The notes below the pieces were generated by a model. That model was not told the origin of the DNA. It made no database searches and was given only the letters and a program-made list of their open reading frames with translations. DNA of 64,000 bases, from contig CADCLG010000018.1 in the NCBI GenBank assembly GCA_902802305.1, forward strand, positions 1 to 64,000, in the 5' to 3' direction. The position numbers were made by a program, and so were the translations under genes. Below are positions 26,836 to 35,380 of this stretch, one piece after another (the first letter of the stretch is position 1; every line of letters starts with the position of its first letter). This stretch comes from an uncultured Spirochaetaceae bacterium. GTDB taxonomy: Bacteria > Spirochaetota > Spirochaetia > Treponematales > Treponemataceae.

Positions 26836-28881
26836 TTATAAGAGACTCACAGGGTCCACGTCGTATTCAATATAGACATTCTGAGTGTGCTTGTAATCGA
26901 ATAATAAGGCACGTGCCATTTTTTGAAGTGGAGTGATTATTTTTCCTTTTAAAAGAATGTGATATCTCCAGGAAGAATTGATTTTTTCAATTGGACATTC
27001 AGCCGGACCTATGATTTCTACTCCGCGGGCTGTTCCGGTGGGAATATGTTCTTTGAGGATTTTAGCGGCATCCAGTGCGGTTTCATAAGCAAGATTTCTA
27101 TCAAAGCTTCTGAAAACAAGTCTTACAAGACGTGTAAAAGGCGGAAAATCAAGGAGTTTACGTTCTTCAAGTTCTGTGTTATAAAAATCTTCAATCTTAT
27201 TTTTGCAGGCAAATAAAACAGGTTCCTTTCTTGGATTATAAGTTTGGACAATTACTTTTCCATCCGGGAAATATCTGCCGGCTCTTCCTGAAACCTGAGT
27301 TATAAGGGAGAAGGTTCTTTCTGCTGCTCTAAAGTCAGGCATGTGGAGGCCAGCATCTGCGAGTATGATTCCTACCAGCTCCAGGTTTGGAAAATTAAGT
27401 CCCTTTGCAACCATTTGAGTTCCCAGCATGATATCATATTTTTTATTTTTGAAGTCTTCAATTTTTTCAAGAAGCTCATTTTTATTTTTGAGAACATCGG
27501 TATCAAGCCTTATTATACGGGCATTTGGAAACTTTGCATGGGTTTCGGCTTCTATGTATTCAGTACCAAAGCCTGAGCTTCCTATATCGAGAGAACCGCA
27601 TTGAGGACAGCTTTCCGGTGGAACAGCAGACCAGCCGCAATAATGACATCGCAGTCGGTTTACGTTTTTATGATAGGTTAGTGGAACTGAACAGTTTTTG
27701 CAGACCAGCTCGTAACCGCAGGAATTGCACTGGAAAAAATGTGTAAAACCACGACGGTTTAGAAACAAAATGACCTGATGATTTTTTTGCAGGACTTTTT
27801 TAATTTCTTCTTCAAGTGGCTTTGAAATACAACCATCGTTTGGAAAATAATTTAAATCTATGCAGGAGATGTGGGGCATTTCTCCACCTGCAAGTCGTTT
27901 GGTAAGAATATGTTTTGTGATGGTTTTATTCTGCATTCCATACCAGGATTCAACAGAAGGGGTAGCACTTCCCATAAGTAAGGGAATTTTCAGATTTAGA
28001 CATCTGTGCATGGCAACCTGTCTTGCATGATAGCGGGGCGTGTTTCCTGATTTATAAGAACCATCGTGTTCTTCATCAATTATTATAAGGCCTAAATCAG
28101 GGACAGGGGCAAATACTGCCGAGCGGGCTCCAATTACAACTCTTGCTTCCCTATGCATGATACGCCTCCATTCCTTTAGCTTTTGAGATGGCGTAAGTCC
28201 TGAATGTAAGATTGCAGCTGTATTTCCGAAGCGTTCATGAATTGCTTTTGCTACCTGTCCTGTAAGTCCGATTTCCGGTACGAGATAAATTACTCCTTTA
28301 TTCTGTTCAAGGATTTTTTCTGCAAGGGATAAAAAAACTTCGGTTTTGCCTGAGCCTGTTGGTCCGTATAGATAATGGAAGAGAGCCTGAGGATTTGCTT
28401 TTTCATTTTTATCCTCTTCCTGGATTTTTTTTGTTACTTCAAGGATTTTTTCTACAGCATTTTTCTGTTCGTCTGATAAGGTGTTTTTATGTACCGAAGT
28501 TATTTCTTCTTCAAAAGAAAAACCTGCTGTAGAAGTTTCTCTTTTTCCACCTGGCAGCATTGAAAAAACTGCTTCTCCAAGTGTGCAAAGATAATATTGG
28601 GAAATCCATCTTGCAATTTCAATCAGTTCTTGGCCGAAAAGCGGATCCTTATCGATTATGCGTTTTATTGGGCGGATTTTTTCTTTTGGAATTGGAAAAT
28701 CCTCTGGCAGTGAGTCTAAAATATTTATAATAAAACCTTCTGTCTTTTTATTCCCAAACATTATTTCTGCCCGTTTTCCAATTTGAGGTTTTAATTCTTC
28801 ATTTTCGTCGGGAGAAGGTTCATAAGAATAAGTGAAGCCCTGATTTACAGGAAGATTCAAAATTATTTCCAGATAATACAT
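26836..28881 (-). CDS. priA: Primosomal replication restart helicase PriA
   Basis: Superfamily 2 helicase that reloads the replisome at repaired forks. It has an N-terminal DNA-binding domain, Walker A GPTGSGKT at 173-180, a DEEHD box, and a zinc-binding insert with eight clustered Cys (CNSCG, CKNC, CHYCG, CPQCG), followed by the helicase C domain (GTQMVAKGLNFPNL, QVSGRAGR). At 681 residues it is slightly shorter than E. coli PriA. It sits 9 bases after the uracil-DNA glycosylase gene. Confidence 0.95.
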   Translation of the reverse strand: MYYLEIILNLPVNQGFTYSYEPSPDENEELKPQIGKRAEIMFGNKKTEGFIINILDSLPEDFPIPKEKIRPIKRIIDKDPLFGQELIEIARWISQYYLCTLGEAVFSMLPGGKRETSTAGFSFEEEITSVHKNTLSDEQKNAVEKILEVTKKIQEEDKNEKANPQALFHYLYGPTGSGKTEVFLSLAEKILEQNKGVIYLVPEIGLTGQVAKAIHERFGNTAAILHSGLTPSQKLKEWRRIMHREARVVIGARSAVFAPVPDLGLIIIDEEHDGSYKSGNTPRYHARQVAMHRCLNLKIPLLMGSATPSVESWYGMQNKTITKHILTKRLAGGEMPHISCIDLNYFPNDGCISKPLEEEIKKVLQKNHQVILFLNRRGFTHFFQCNSCGYELVCKNCSVPLTYHKNVNRLRCHYCGWSAVPPESCPQCGSLDIGSSGFGTEYIEAETHAKFPNARIIRLDTDVLKNKNELLEKIEDFKNKKYDIMLGTQMVAKGLNFPNLELVGIILADAGLHMPDFRAAERTFSLITQVSGRAGRYFPDGKVIVQTYNPRKEPVLFACKNKIEDFYNTELEERKLLDFPPFTRLVRLVFRSFDRNLAYETALDAAKILKEHIPTGTARGVEIIGPAECPIEKINSSWRYHILLKGKIITPLQKMARALLFDYKHTQNVYIEYDVDPVSLL

Positions 28882-28890
28882 TTTTGCCTT

Positions 28891-29601
28891 TTATTTTTGA
28901 TTTATTTTATCAAGTTCCTTTTTGAATAATTTTAAATCTTCCCAGGCCGGGCGTTTTAATTCTTCGTTGCGCAATAGGGCACTAGGATGATAGGTTATCA
29001 TAAGAGGAATACCATTATATTCATGGATTTGTCCTCTTAACTCTCTAAGGCTTTTTTCTGTATTTAATAATTTTTGTCCACTGATTCTACCCATGCAGAG
29101 TATCATCTTAGGTTTGAGAATATGAATCTGCGCTTCGAGAAATGAATAACAGGCAGCTTCTTCTTCTGGCAGTGGATCTCGATTTTGAGGTGGACGGCAT
29201 TTTACTACATTGGCAATATAGCAGTTTGTTTTGCGGTCAAGCTGAATTGCGGCAAGCATTTTATCAAGCAGCATACCTGCTTTCCCTACAAAAGGAAGTC
29301 CCTGCATATCCTCGTCGTAGCCGGGGCCTTCTCCAATAACCAATACATCTGGATTTTCTACACCTTGTCCTGGAACAACATTGTTTCTTGTTCTTGCTAA
29401 ATCACAGCGGGTACAGCGTAAGATTTTTGCATTAAGCTCTTCGAGTGTGATTCCGTGGGGGGCTTGAGTTTGCGCTTCTTTTTCTATTTTATCGTCCTCA
29501 AAAGAAGGCATTTGGACAAATTGAGGCCTTACATAGCCGTTTGCATAAGCATCTGCTGTTTTGAGAAGGTTAAAAATCTCTTCTTTTTCTGTCTTAGTCA
29601 T
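28891..29601 (-). CDS. Family 4-type uracil-DNA glycosylase (Fe-S)
   Basis: Removes uracil from DNA. Motif A is GEGPGYDED and motif B is ITYHPSALLRN. Cysteines in CTRCDLARTR and downstream (VVKCRPP, ACYSF) fit the 4Fe-4S cluster ligands of this family. I chose ATG 29601, preceded by AGCAGGAA and overlapping thiI by 8 bases. An ATG at 29637 would overlap thiI by 44 bases. A ~45-residue N-terminal extension precedes the core domain. Cotranscription with priA suggests a repair/restart unit. Confidence 0.88.
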   Translation of the reverse strand: MTKTEKEEIFNLLKTADAYANGYVRPQFVQMPSFEDDKIEKEAQTQAPHGITLEELNAKILRCTRCDLARTRNNVVPGQGVENPDVLVIGEGPGYDEDMQGLPFVGKAGMLLDKMLAAIQLDRKTNCYIANVVKCRPPQNRDPLPEEEAACYSFLEAQIHILKPKMILCMGRISGQKLLNTEKSLRELRGQIHEYNGIPLMITYHPSALLRNEELKRPAWEDLKLFKKELDKINQK

Positions 29602-30784
29602 TTTCCTGCTTTTCTGTTTTCCAAACCGGCTGGTCATTAAAGGTTAGTTTGACAATTTCCCGCTCTTCATAAGCTTTGTGAATCAATTCGTCAACTTCCA
29701 GATTTTTATAGATTTCTTCAGCTTCTTCGATTCTTCCGCGTAATACGGGATGTCTTGGACTGAACAAAACGCAGCAATCTTCATAAGGAAGAATTGAGGT
29801 TTCATAAGTGTCTATAAACTCAGCTGTTTTTATGATTTCTTCTTTATCAAGTCCACAGCAGGGTCTCATCATAGGAAGCTCTGCAAAATGTTCAGTAACG
29901 GCCATATTTTCTACTGTCTGGCTTGCAACCTGACCTACACTTTCGCCTGTAACTATACATTTTGCCTTGCAGCGTTTTGCAAGAATATTTGCAACTTTCA
30001 TCATGCAGACACGGAGCATGAGGGTAGACCAGGCTTCGGGCGCTTTTTTCTTAATTTCCATTTGAACTTGTGTAAAGGGAATTATATTAAGATAAGTCTG
30101 GATTCCATAGTAAGCAAGCTTCTGTGCAAGGGTTATAACCTTTTGTTTTGCTTCTTCTGAGGTGTAGGGATAGGAATGGAAGTAGCAGCATTCGATTTTC
30201 ATGCCGCGGCGTAACATTCTGTAGCCTGCAACAGGGGAGTCTAAGCCTCCACTTAAGAGTAAAAGGCCTTTTGCTGAGGTACCGACTGGTAATCCCCGAC
30301 AGCCAGTTTCTGAATCTGTAAAGACATAACACTGTTCCCGAACTTCTACAAAAATTGTGCAGTCTGGATTGTGAACATCTACCTTCATTATGCTTTCAAC
30401 TTGTCCAGCCGATTCGCAGCAGATTTCGTAGGAATTGAGGGGAAAGTTTTTATCAGAACGTCGGGCATCTATTTTAAAAGTTTTGCAGCCTTTTTCTGCC
30501 TGTGTTTTTGCAAGCTTGAAAACTGTATCATTTATTGCTTCTATTGTTTTTTCACAAACTTCGGCCTTTGCCCAGCCTGTAATTCCCAAAAGATGATTTA
30601 GTGTAAATTGTACTTTTTCTTCTGCATTTTCGTCACATTCAATATATAAACGGCCTGCTCGTAAGGTGATTTTGCAATGTAAGCCTTCAAGACATTTTGC
30701 GGCATTGTGTTTAAGTTGATTTTCGAACTCCTGCAGGTTGGAGCCTTTTAAAGTAAGTTCGCCAAGTTTTGCTAAATAAGTCAT
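29594..30784 (-). CDS. thiI: tRNA 4-thiouridine synthase ThiI
   Basis: ATP-dependent sulfurtransferase for s4U8 in tRNA, also used in thiamine thiazole synthesis. It has an N-terminal ferredoxin-like plus THUMP region and a PP-loop ATPase motif SGGLDSP at 178-184. At 396 residues it lacks the C-terminal rhodanese domain seen in E. coli, as in Bacillus-type enzymes, so sulfur must come from another carrier. It is the first gene of the thiI-udg-priA run. No ribosome site precedes the ATG, and a promoter ends 6 bases upstream. Confidence 0.94.
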   Translation of the reverse strand: MTYLAKLGELTLKGSNLQEFENQLKHNAAKCLEGLHCKITLRAGRLYIECDENAEEKVQFTLNHLLGITGWAKAEVCEKTIEAINDTVFKLAKTQAEKGCKTFKIDARRSDKNFPLNSYEICCESAGQVESIMKVDVHNPDCTIFVEVREQCYVFTDSETGCRGLPVGTSAKGLLLLSGGLDSPVAGYRMLRRGMKIECCYFHSYPYTSEEAKQKVITLAQKLAYYGIQTYLNIIPFTQVQMEIKKKAPEAWSTLMLRVCMMKVANILAKRCKAKCIVTGESVGQVASQTVENMAVTEHFAELPMMRPCCGLDKEEIIKTAEFIDTYETSILPYEDCCVLFSPRHPVLRGRIEEAEEIYKNLEVDELIHKAYEEREIVKLTFNDQPVWKTEKQEND

Positions 30785-30790
30785 GGCTAT

Positions 30791-30819
30791 AGTATAAAGT
30801 TATAAAGAAAAAAAAACAA
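30791..30819 (-). promoter_or_regulatory. Promoter of thiI (leaderless type)
   Basis: On the minus strand TTGTTT (30819-30814), a 17-base spacer and TATACT (30796-30791). Six bases later comes the thiI ATG, so the predicted transcription start falls on the start codon. Confidence 0.7.
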
Positions 30820-30853
30820 TTACGAAGGAGAAGGCAGAATGCAGAATTATGAA

Positions 30854-30882
30854 TGGACATAATGCAGTATTAATCCGATAAT
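30854..30882 (+). promoter_or_regulatory. Promoter of the secreted protein-YesM-YesN-SBP operon
   Basis: TGGACA (30854-30859), a 17-base spacer and GATAAT (30877-30882). The triple ATG at 30886, 30889 and 30892 lies exactly where transcription should begin, and no ribosome site is seen. Initiation at the second or third ATG of a leaderless message is plausible. Confidence 0.65.
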
Positions 30883-30885
30883 TAG

Positions 30886-31962
30886 ATGATGATGAAAAAG
30901 GGATTTTTTATTGGGGTATGTTTTTTATTGAACTTTTGCACATTTTCTTTTCAATTGCCGGAGAAGCTTGAAGGGCTTTGGGAGGGGAAAGACCGTTATG
31001 TTTTTTTAGAAAGCAGTGATAGTGAGCAAAATGAAAATGATAATCCTTATTCTGCCGATACTTGCGAAATTGTAATTGTTTTAAAAGAATATTACGGCTG
31101 GTATTATGATAGAGCGGCAGAAAGCCAGGCTCATTCACTGGAGGAAGAACGTATTGCAAATGCTGCAACTCACAAAGAAGCAGAACACATTAAAATCGTA
31201 AAAATTGACAGTCTTATCAATCAGCCACAAGATAATACTTTTGAGCTTCCTGAGGATTGTGCCTGGGAGTTGAAGTTTAATTTTTCTAAATATCAGCAGA
31301 ATCGCATTCCTCTTTGTGTGATTGATGATAACATGTATTTAAAGTTTTATGTAAAACAAGCGCAATGGGATGAAGATAGAAAAATCATAACTTCTCAAAA
31401 TGGTCAGTGGTTGGGAAATGCTGATTCTCGTGGCATAACTCTTGATTCACAGCTGCAGATACAAAATATTGGTCTTTTACTTGTGGACCAGGCTTTATTA
31501 TTTGATATCCGCTATTGGTTTTCAGATATGGATTTTTATGATGGACTTGTAAAATTGCGGTATAATGATAAAGAATATATGCTTCCTAAAGTGATTTCTT
31601 CCTGTGGACAGAATTATACCTGTGTGTCGTCTTTTAGAAGCAAAAAAATCAGGAATGTTGTAGAGCCTTTTTCTTTTGATGCTGAAAAATGGGTTTATAA
31701 TAAAGACATGACAGTTATGGCTGTAAATGAAGAGGCATATTTAAGAAAACTTGCTGATAAGAATACTTTTTCTGATTTAATGCTGTTGGTAAAGGCTGCA
31801 AATGCTAGAAGAAAGCCGGATCCGCCTCCTTTATTTGACGATAAGGAATTGGACTGGCATTGGGAGTTGATTGATTATCTGGAAAAAGACAATAATATAA
31901 TAAAAGAAGTTAGGGAAAGACAGCGTAAGTTCGGACCGCGGGGTAAAGATTTTAATGAATAA
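30886..31962 (+). CDS. Exported protein of unknown function, cotranscribed with a YesM/YesN system
   Basis: 358 residues with a clear N-terminal signal peptide (FFIGVCFLLNFCTFSF). No known domain was recognised. The mature part starts LPEKLEGLWEGKDRY, a W-x-G pattern seen in small beta-barrel extracytoplasmic domains. Three consecutive ATG codons occur at the start, and the third (MKKGFF) would give a conventional signal peptide. Its stop overlaps the kinase start by 8 bases, so it is part of the sensing operon that follows. A role as an accessory sensor is only inference. Confidence 0.75.
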   Translation: MMMKKGFFIGVCFLLNFCTFSFQLPEKLEGLWEGKDRYVFLESSDSEQNENDNPYSADTCEIVIVLKEYYGWYYDRAAESQAHSLEEERIANAATHKEAEHIKIVKIDSLINQPQDNTFELPEDCAWELKFNFSKYQQNRIPLCVIDDNMYLKFYVKQAQWDEDRKIITSQNGQWLGNADSRGITLDSQLQIQNIGLLLVDQALLFDIRYWFSDMDFYDGLVKLRYNDKEYMLPKVISSCGQNYTCVSSFRSKKIRNVVEPFSFDAEKWVYNKDMTVMAVNEEAYLRKLADKNTFSDLMLLVKAANARRKPDPPPLFDDKELDWHWELIDYLEKDNNIIKEVRERQRKFGPRGKDFNE

Positions 31963-33766
31963 GTTTTTTAGAAAGTTAAACAGGATTCTCTATATGGTGT
32001 CTCTAAAAAAAAGTCTGCGAGTCCTGTTTTTTGTTCTTTTTTTAATTCCTGTAATCTCTTTGTCCTTAATTTTTATATATTTTCTCTATGATACTATGCT
32101 TGACCGGGAGATGAAGAATGTTCAGACTAGTCTTGCCCAGACAGAATTGATTTTTAATAATACATTGAGACAGGTTCGCAATCTTTCTGACCGTATTTAT
32201 ATCAGTAAACCCCTGCAGAATGTTATGTTAAAAAAATACGATGATATTCAGCAGGTTTATTCGGATTATTCAAAGCTTGATTATCTGGAGAGTTATCTTC
32301 ATTCAAGTGCAGAAACGGGTAGCTTTAGAATTTATACTCATAATCAGACTTTGCTGGATAATCAGTTTATTATAAAGGTTACTCCAAATATTATGGCTGA
32401 AGACTGGTATGAAAGGGCCAGGAGAATAAAGGGCCAGCCTTTCTGGATTTACAAACAGGATAGTATTTCGAAAAAATATTATTTAAGTTTAATAAGGTCT
32501 TTGTGGAGTTCTTCAAACGGAGAGTTTGTTGGTGTTCTGGTAATTAATGTAAATCCTATTCCTATTCAAAATAATTTGTCGAATCTTATTTATCAGACGG
32601 CAATTTTGTTTGACAATGAGGTTTTGTATACTTCTGATGAAACAATAAGTGATTCTGACAAGCTTCTTTTAATAAAAAATGCTAAAAATCCTTCTTTTCT
32701 TTCAAAAATGCAGAGAATTACTTTTCACGGGGAAAGGGTTGGTATTTTTACAGAAATGTTTTCTCCCGAAAATACGGTGGGACTTAGTTTTTTTATCAGT
32801 TATATTATCCCGATAAAGCAGCTTTATAATTCAATTTATTTTATTCTGGTTGTGAGTCTTCTTGTAATCATTATTTTGATTCTTCTTTCTTATTTTGTGA
32901 TTGCAATTTATTCGAATTATATTAATGAAAGGGTAAAAAAAGTTCAAAAGGGCATTTCTAATGTAATAGAGAATAATTTTGAAATAAGCTCTTCAATTGG
33001 CGGTAATGATGAGTTTTCCCAGATTTATGAGAATCTTTATGAAATGTCTGGTAATATTAAAAATCTTATAGATAAGGTTTATACTCAAAATCTTGAAAAG
33101 GAGCAGCTGGCGGCAAGACAAAGTGAAATCAGTTTTAAAATGCTTTCTGCTCAGATTAATCCACATTTTCTTTTTAATACGTTGGAAACTATCCGCATGA
33201 AGTCAATCACCAGGGGGGAAAAAGAGGTTGCTACTATGCTCAAGCTTTTAGCTTCCCTGCTGCGCTATAATTTGACTGTTAAGGGAAAGCCTGTTCCTTT
33301 AATTGATGAGATTAATGCAATTCAAAATTATCTTAATATTCAACACATGCGTTTTGGAGAGCGTATTTCTTATGATGTTGTTACTTTGTGTGATATTCAG
33401 CATTTGTCAATTCTTCCTCTTTTAATCCAGCCTATTGTTGAAAATTCTTTTACTCACGGACTTGAAAGCAAGGAATCCGGCGGTTTTATTTATATTTTTG
33501 TAAATTACGAGGAAGAAGCAAATCAAAAGGTTCTGACAATTTCTGTTAAAGATAATGGCTGTGGAATTTCAGAGGAAAAGCTTGCTGAGATTCGTAAAAA
33601 TCTGGCGGTTCAAGGTGGTGGAATTCTTGTAGAAAAAAATTCAAATTCTATTGGAATGTATAATGTGAATGAACGCATAAAGCTTTTTTATGGTGAGAAA
33701 AGCGGAATTTCTATTGAAAGTAAGGTTGGCGAAGGCACAACTGTATTTTTGAAGATTTATCAATAA
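31955..33766 (+). CDS. YesM/LytS-type sensor histidine kinase
   Basis: Membrane sensor kinase, 603 residues. TM1 is near residues 22-47, followed by a ~240-residue extracytoplasmic domain, TM2 (VVSLLVIIILILLSYFVIAI), a HAMP-like linker and a His_kinase domain with phospho-acceptor H404 in INPHFLFN. The C-terminal GHKL ATPase has an N-box (IVENSFTHG) and G-box (DNGCGI). This is the carbohydrate-sensing kinase class common in Firmicutes and treponemes. Its partner regulator starts 24 bases after the stop. Confidence 0.93.
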   Translation: MNKFFRKLNRILYMVSLKKSLRVLFFVLFLIPVISLSLIFIYFLYDTMLDREMKNVQTSLAQTELIFNNTLRQVRNLSDRIYISKPLQNVMLKKYDDIQQVYSDYSKLDYLESYLHSSAETGSFRIYTHNQTLLDNQFIIKVTPNIMAEDWYERARRIKGQPFWIYKQDSISKKYYLSLIRSLWSSSNGEFVGVLVINVNPIPIQNNLSNLIYQTAILFDNEVLYTSDETISDSDKLLLIKNAKNPSFLSKMQRITFHGERVGIFTEMFSPENTVGLSFFISYIIPIKQLYNSIYFILVVSLLVIIILILLSYFVIAIYSNYINERVKKVQKGISNVIENNFEISSSIGGNDEFSQIYENLYEMSGNIKNLIDKVYTQNLEKEQLAARQSEISFKMLSAQINPHFLFNTLETIRMKSITRGEKEVATMLKLLASLLRYNLTVKGKPVPLIDEINAIQNYLNIQHMRFGERISYDVVTLCDIQHLSILPLLIQPIVENSFTHGLESKESGGFIYIFVNYEEEANQKVLTISVKDNGCGISEEKLAEIRKNLAVQGGGILVEKNSNSIGMYNVNERIKLFYGEKSGISIESKVGEGTTVFLKIYQ

Positions 33767-33790
33767 GGTTTCAGGTGATTGGGAGCAGAT

Positions 33791-35380
33791 ATGGATTTAT
33801 TAAAATTCTTAATTGCAGATGATGAGGAAAATATTAGAAGCGGATTGAAGCATATTATTGACTGGGAAAAATGCGGTTATAAATTTTGTGGGGAGGCTTC
33901 TAACGGTAAAAATGCTGTCAGCCAGATTATAGATTTGCAGCCGGATCTTGTTATTCTTGATATAAAAATGCCGGGGTTAACTGGAATTGAAGTTTTATCT
34001 CAGGTTTCTGAATATTATGCAAAAAATAAATTGACTTTTCCTGCTTTTATAATTTTGTCTGGTTTTTCTGAATTTGAATATGCTAAGGATGCTCTAAACA
34101 AGGGAGCAAAATCTTATCTTTTAAAACCTGTTGATGAAGATTTACTTGAAAAAACTGTAATTTCTATTGCTGAGGAAATCAGGGAAAAGAGAAATTTAAA
34201 TGCTGTTTCTGTAAATGCTAAAAAACTGGAGACAATGGAGCTTTTAGACAAGCTTATTCATGAGGGAAATAAGGAAAGTGTAAATCGAATTATTGATGAC
34301 TCTTTTTTTGATAATTCGGAAACTTCCTCCTATATGTCCGTTATTTTCTTCTTAAAATATTTTTTTGCCGAAAATGCAGATTATGAAAAATTGAAAAAAA
34401 CTGTCTCCAGTAGTTTTCTTTTTTTCAAAAAAATAATACAGATATATGACAATAAAATTCTGCTGATTATCAAAAGCTCTAATGAAAAAGCTGTTTATAA
34501 TTCCCTGGAAAGAATTTCTTCACAATATGATAACCGTTCTTTCATTACCTGTTCAGAAATTCTTAATGGTTTGGATGGGATTATTGCTTCTTTTAAGCAG
34601 GCACTTTCCTTTGAAAAAGAGCTTTTTTATGTTTCAGATAGGAAGGTAATTAATTCATCCTTAAACTATGAAAATCACAAACTTGAAGAAGTGGAATTTA
34701 AAAATTATATAAATGAGCAGATTAATAAAATGATTTTTTGCATTGAAACCTACAGTAAGGAAACTATGGCAGAAATTTTTGATGAATTTGAAAAGTTTTT
34801 CTGTAATCCCGCTTATTCTGAAAGTGAGACCAAAAAAAATATAATTTATACTCTGCTGGAATTAAGAAACAGACTTGTAATAAAATATCCTGAACGTGAG
34901 ATTTCTGTTGGTTCTTCCTATGATGTGGTTCCTCATATTCTCGAAAAAACAACCTTTGAAGAGGCTTTTTTATATTTCAAGCAGCTTCTTATAGATTACC
35001 TTGAAGATTTTAATTTTAATACTGCGGATTCTGTTATTGTAAAAGTGCTTTCTTATGTCAATGTAAATTATGCGCAGGATTTAAAACTGGAAGCTCTTGG
35101 AAATATGTTTAATTGCAACAGTGCCTATCTTGGAAAAAAATTCAGAAAAAAAACAGGAGTTCAATTTAATACTTATCTGGATAATTTAAGAATTGAAGAA
35201 GCCAAGGATAAAATTCTTCATACTGATTTGAAAATTTATCAGATTTCGAAACTGGTAGGCTATTCGAATACGGATTATTTTTTTATGAAATTCAAAAAAT
35301 ACACAGGAATGACGCCTAAGGAATTTAAAAAAATAAATGATGAAAAAAATAATATGGGGAATGAAAATCATGAGAATTAA
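33791..35380 (+). CDS. YesN-type response regulator with AraC-family DNA-binding domain
   Basis: 529 residues. The N-terminal receiver domain has the phosphorylated aspartate D57 in LDIKMPG and the conserved Lys in LLKPVDED. A long middle region of ~250 residues follows, then two C-terminal AraC helix-turn-helix motifs (ending YSNTDYFFMKFKKYTGMTPKEFKK). ATG 33791 is chosen because GGGAG lies 5 bases upstream; an in-frame TTG at 33779 lacks this. Its 3' end overlaps the solute-binding-protein gene, so sensing and binding components are coexpressed. Confidence 0.93.
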   Translation: MDLLKFLIADDEENIRSGLKHIIDWEKCGYKFCGEASNGKNAVSQIIDLQPDLVILDIKMPGLTGIEVLSQVSEYYAKNKLTFPAFIILSGFSEFEYAKDALNKGAKSYLLKPVDEDLLEKTVISIAEEIREKRNLNAVSVNAKKLETMELLDKLIHEGNKESVNRIIDDSFFDNSETSSYMSVIFFLKYFFAENADYEKLKKTVSSSFLFFKKIIQIYDNKILLIIKSSNEKAVYNSLERISSQYDNRSFITCSEILNGLDGIIASFKQALSFEKELFYVSDRKVINSSLNYENHKLEEVEFKNYINEQINKMIFCIETYSKETMAEIFDEFEKFFCNPAYSESETKKNIIYTLLELRNRLVIKYPEREISVGSSYDVVPHILEKTTFEEAFLYFKQLLIDYLEDFNFNTADSVIVKVLSYVNVNYAQDLKLEALGNMFNCNSAYLGKKFRKKTGVQFNTYLDNLRIEEAKDKILHTDLKIYQISKLVGYSNTDYFFMKFKKYTGMTPKEFKKINDEKNNMGNENHEN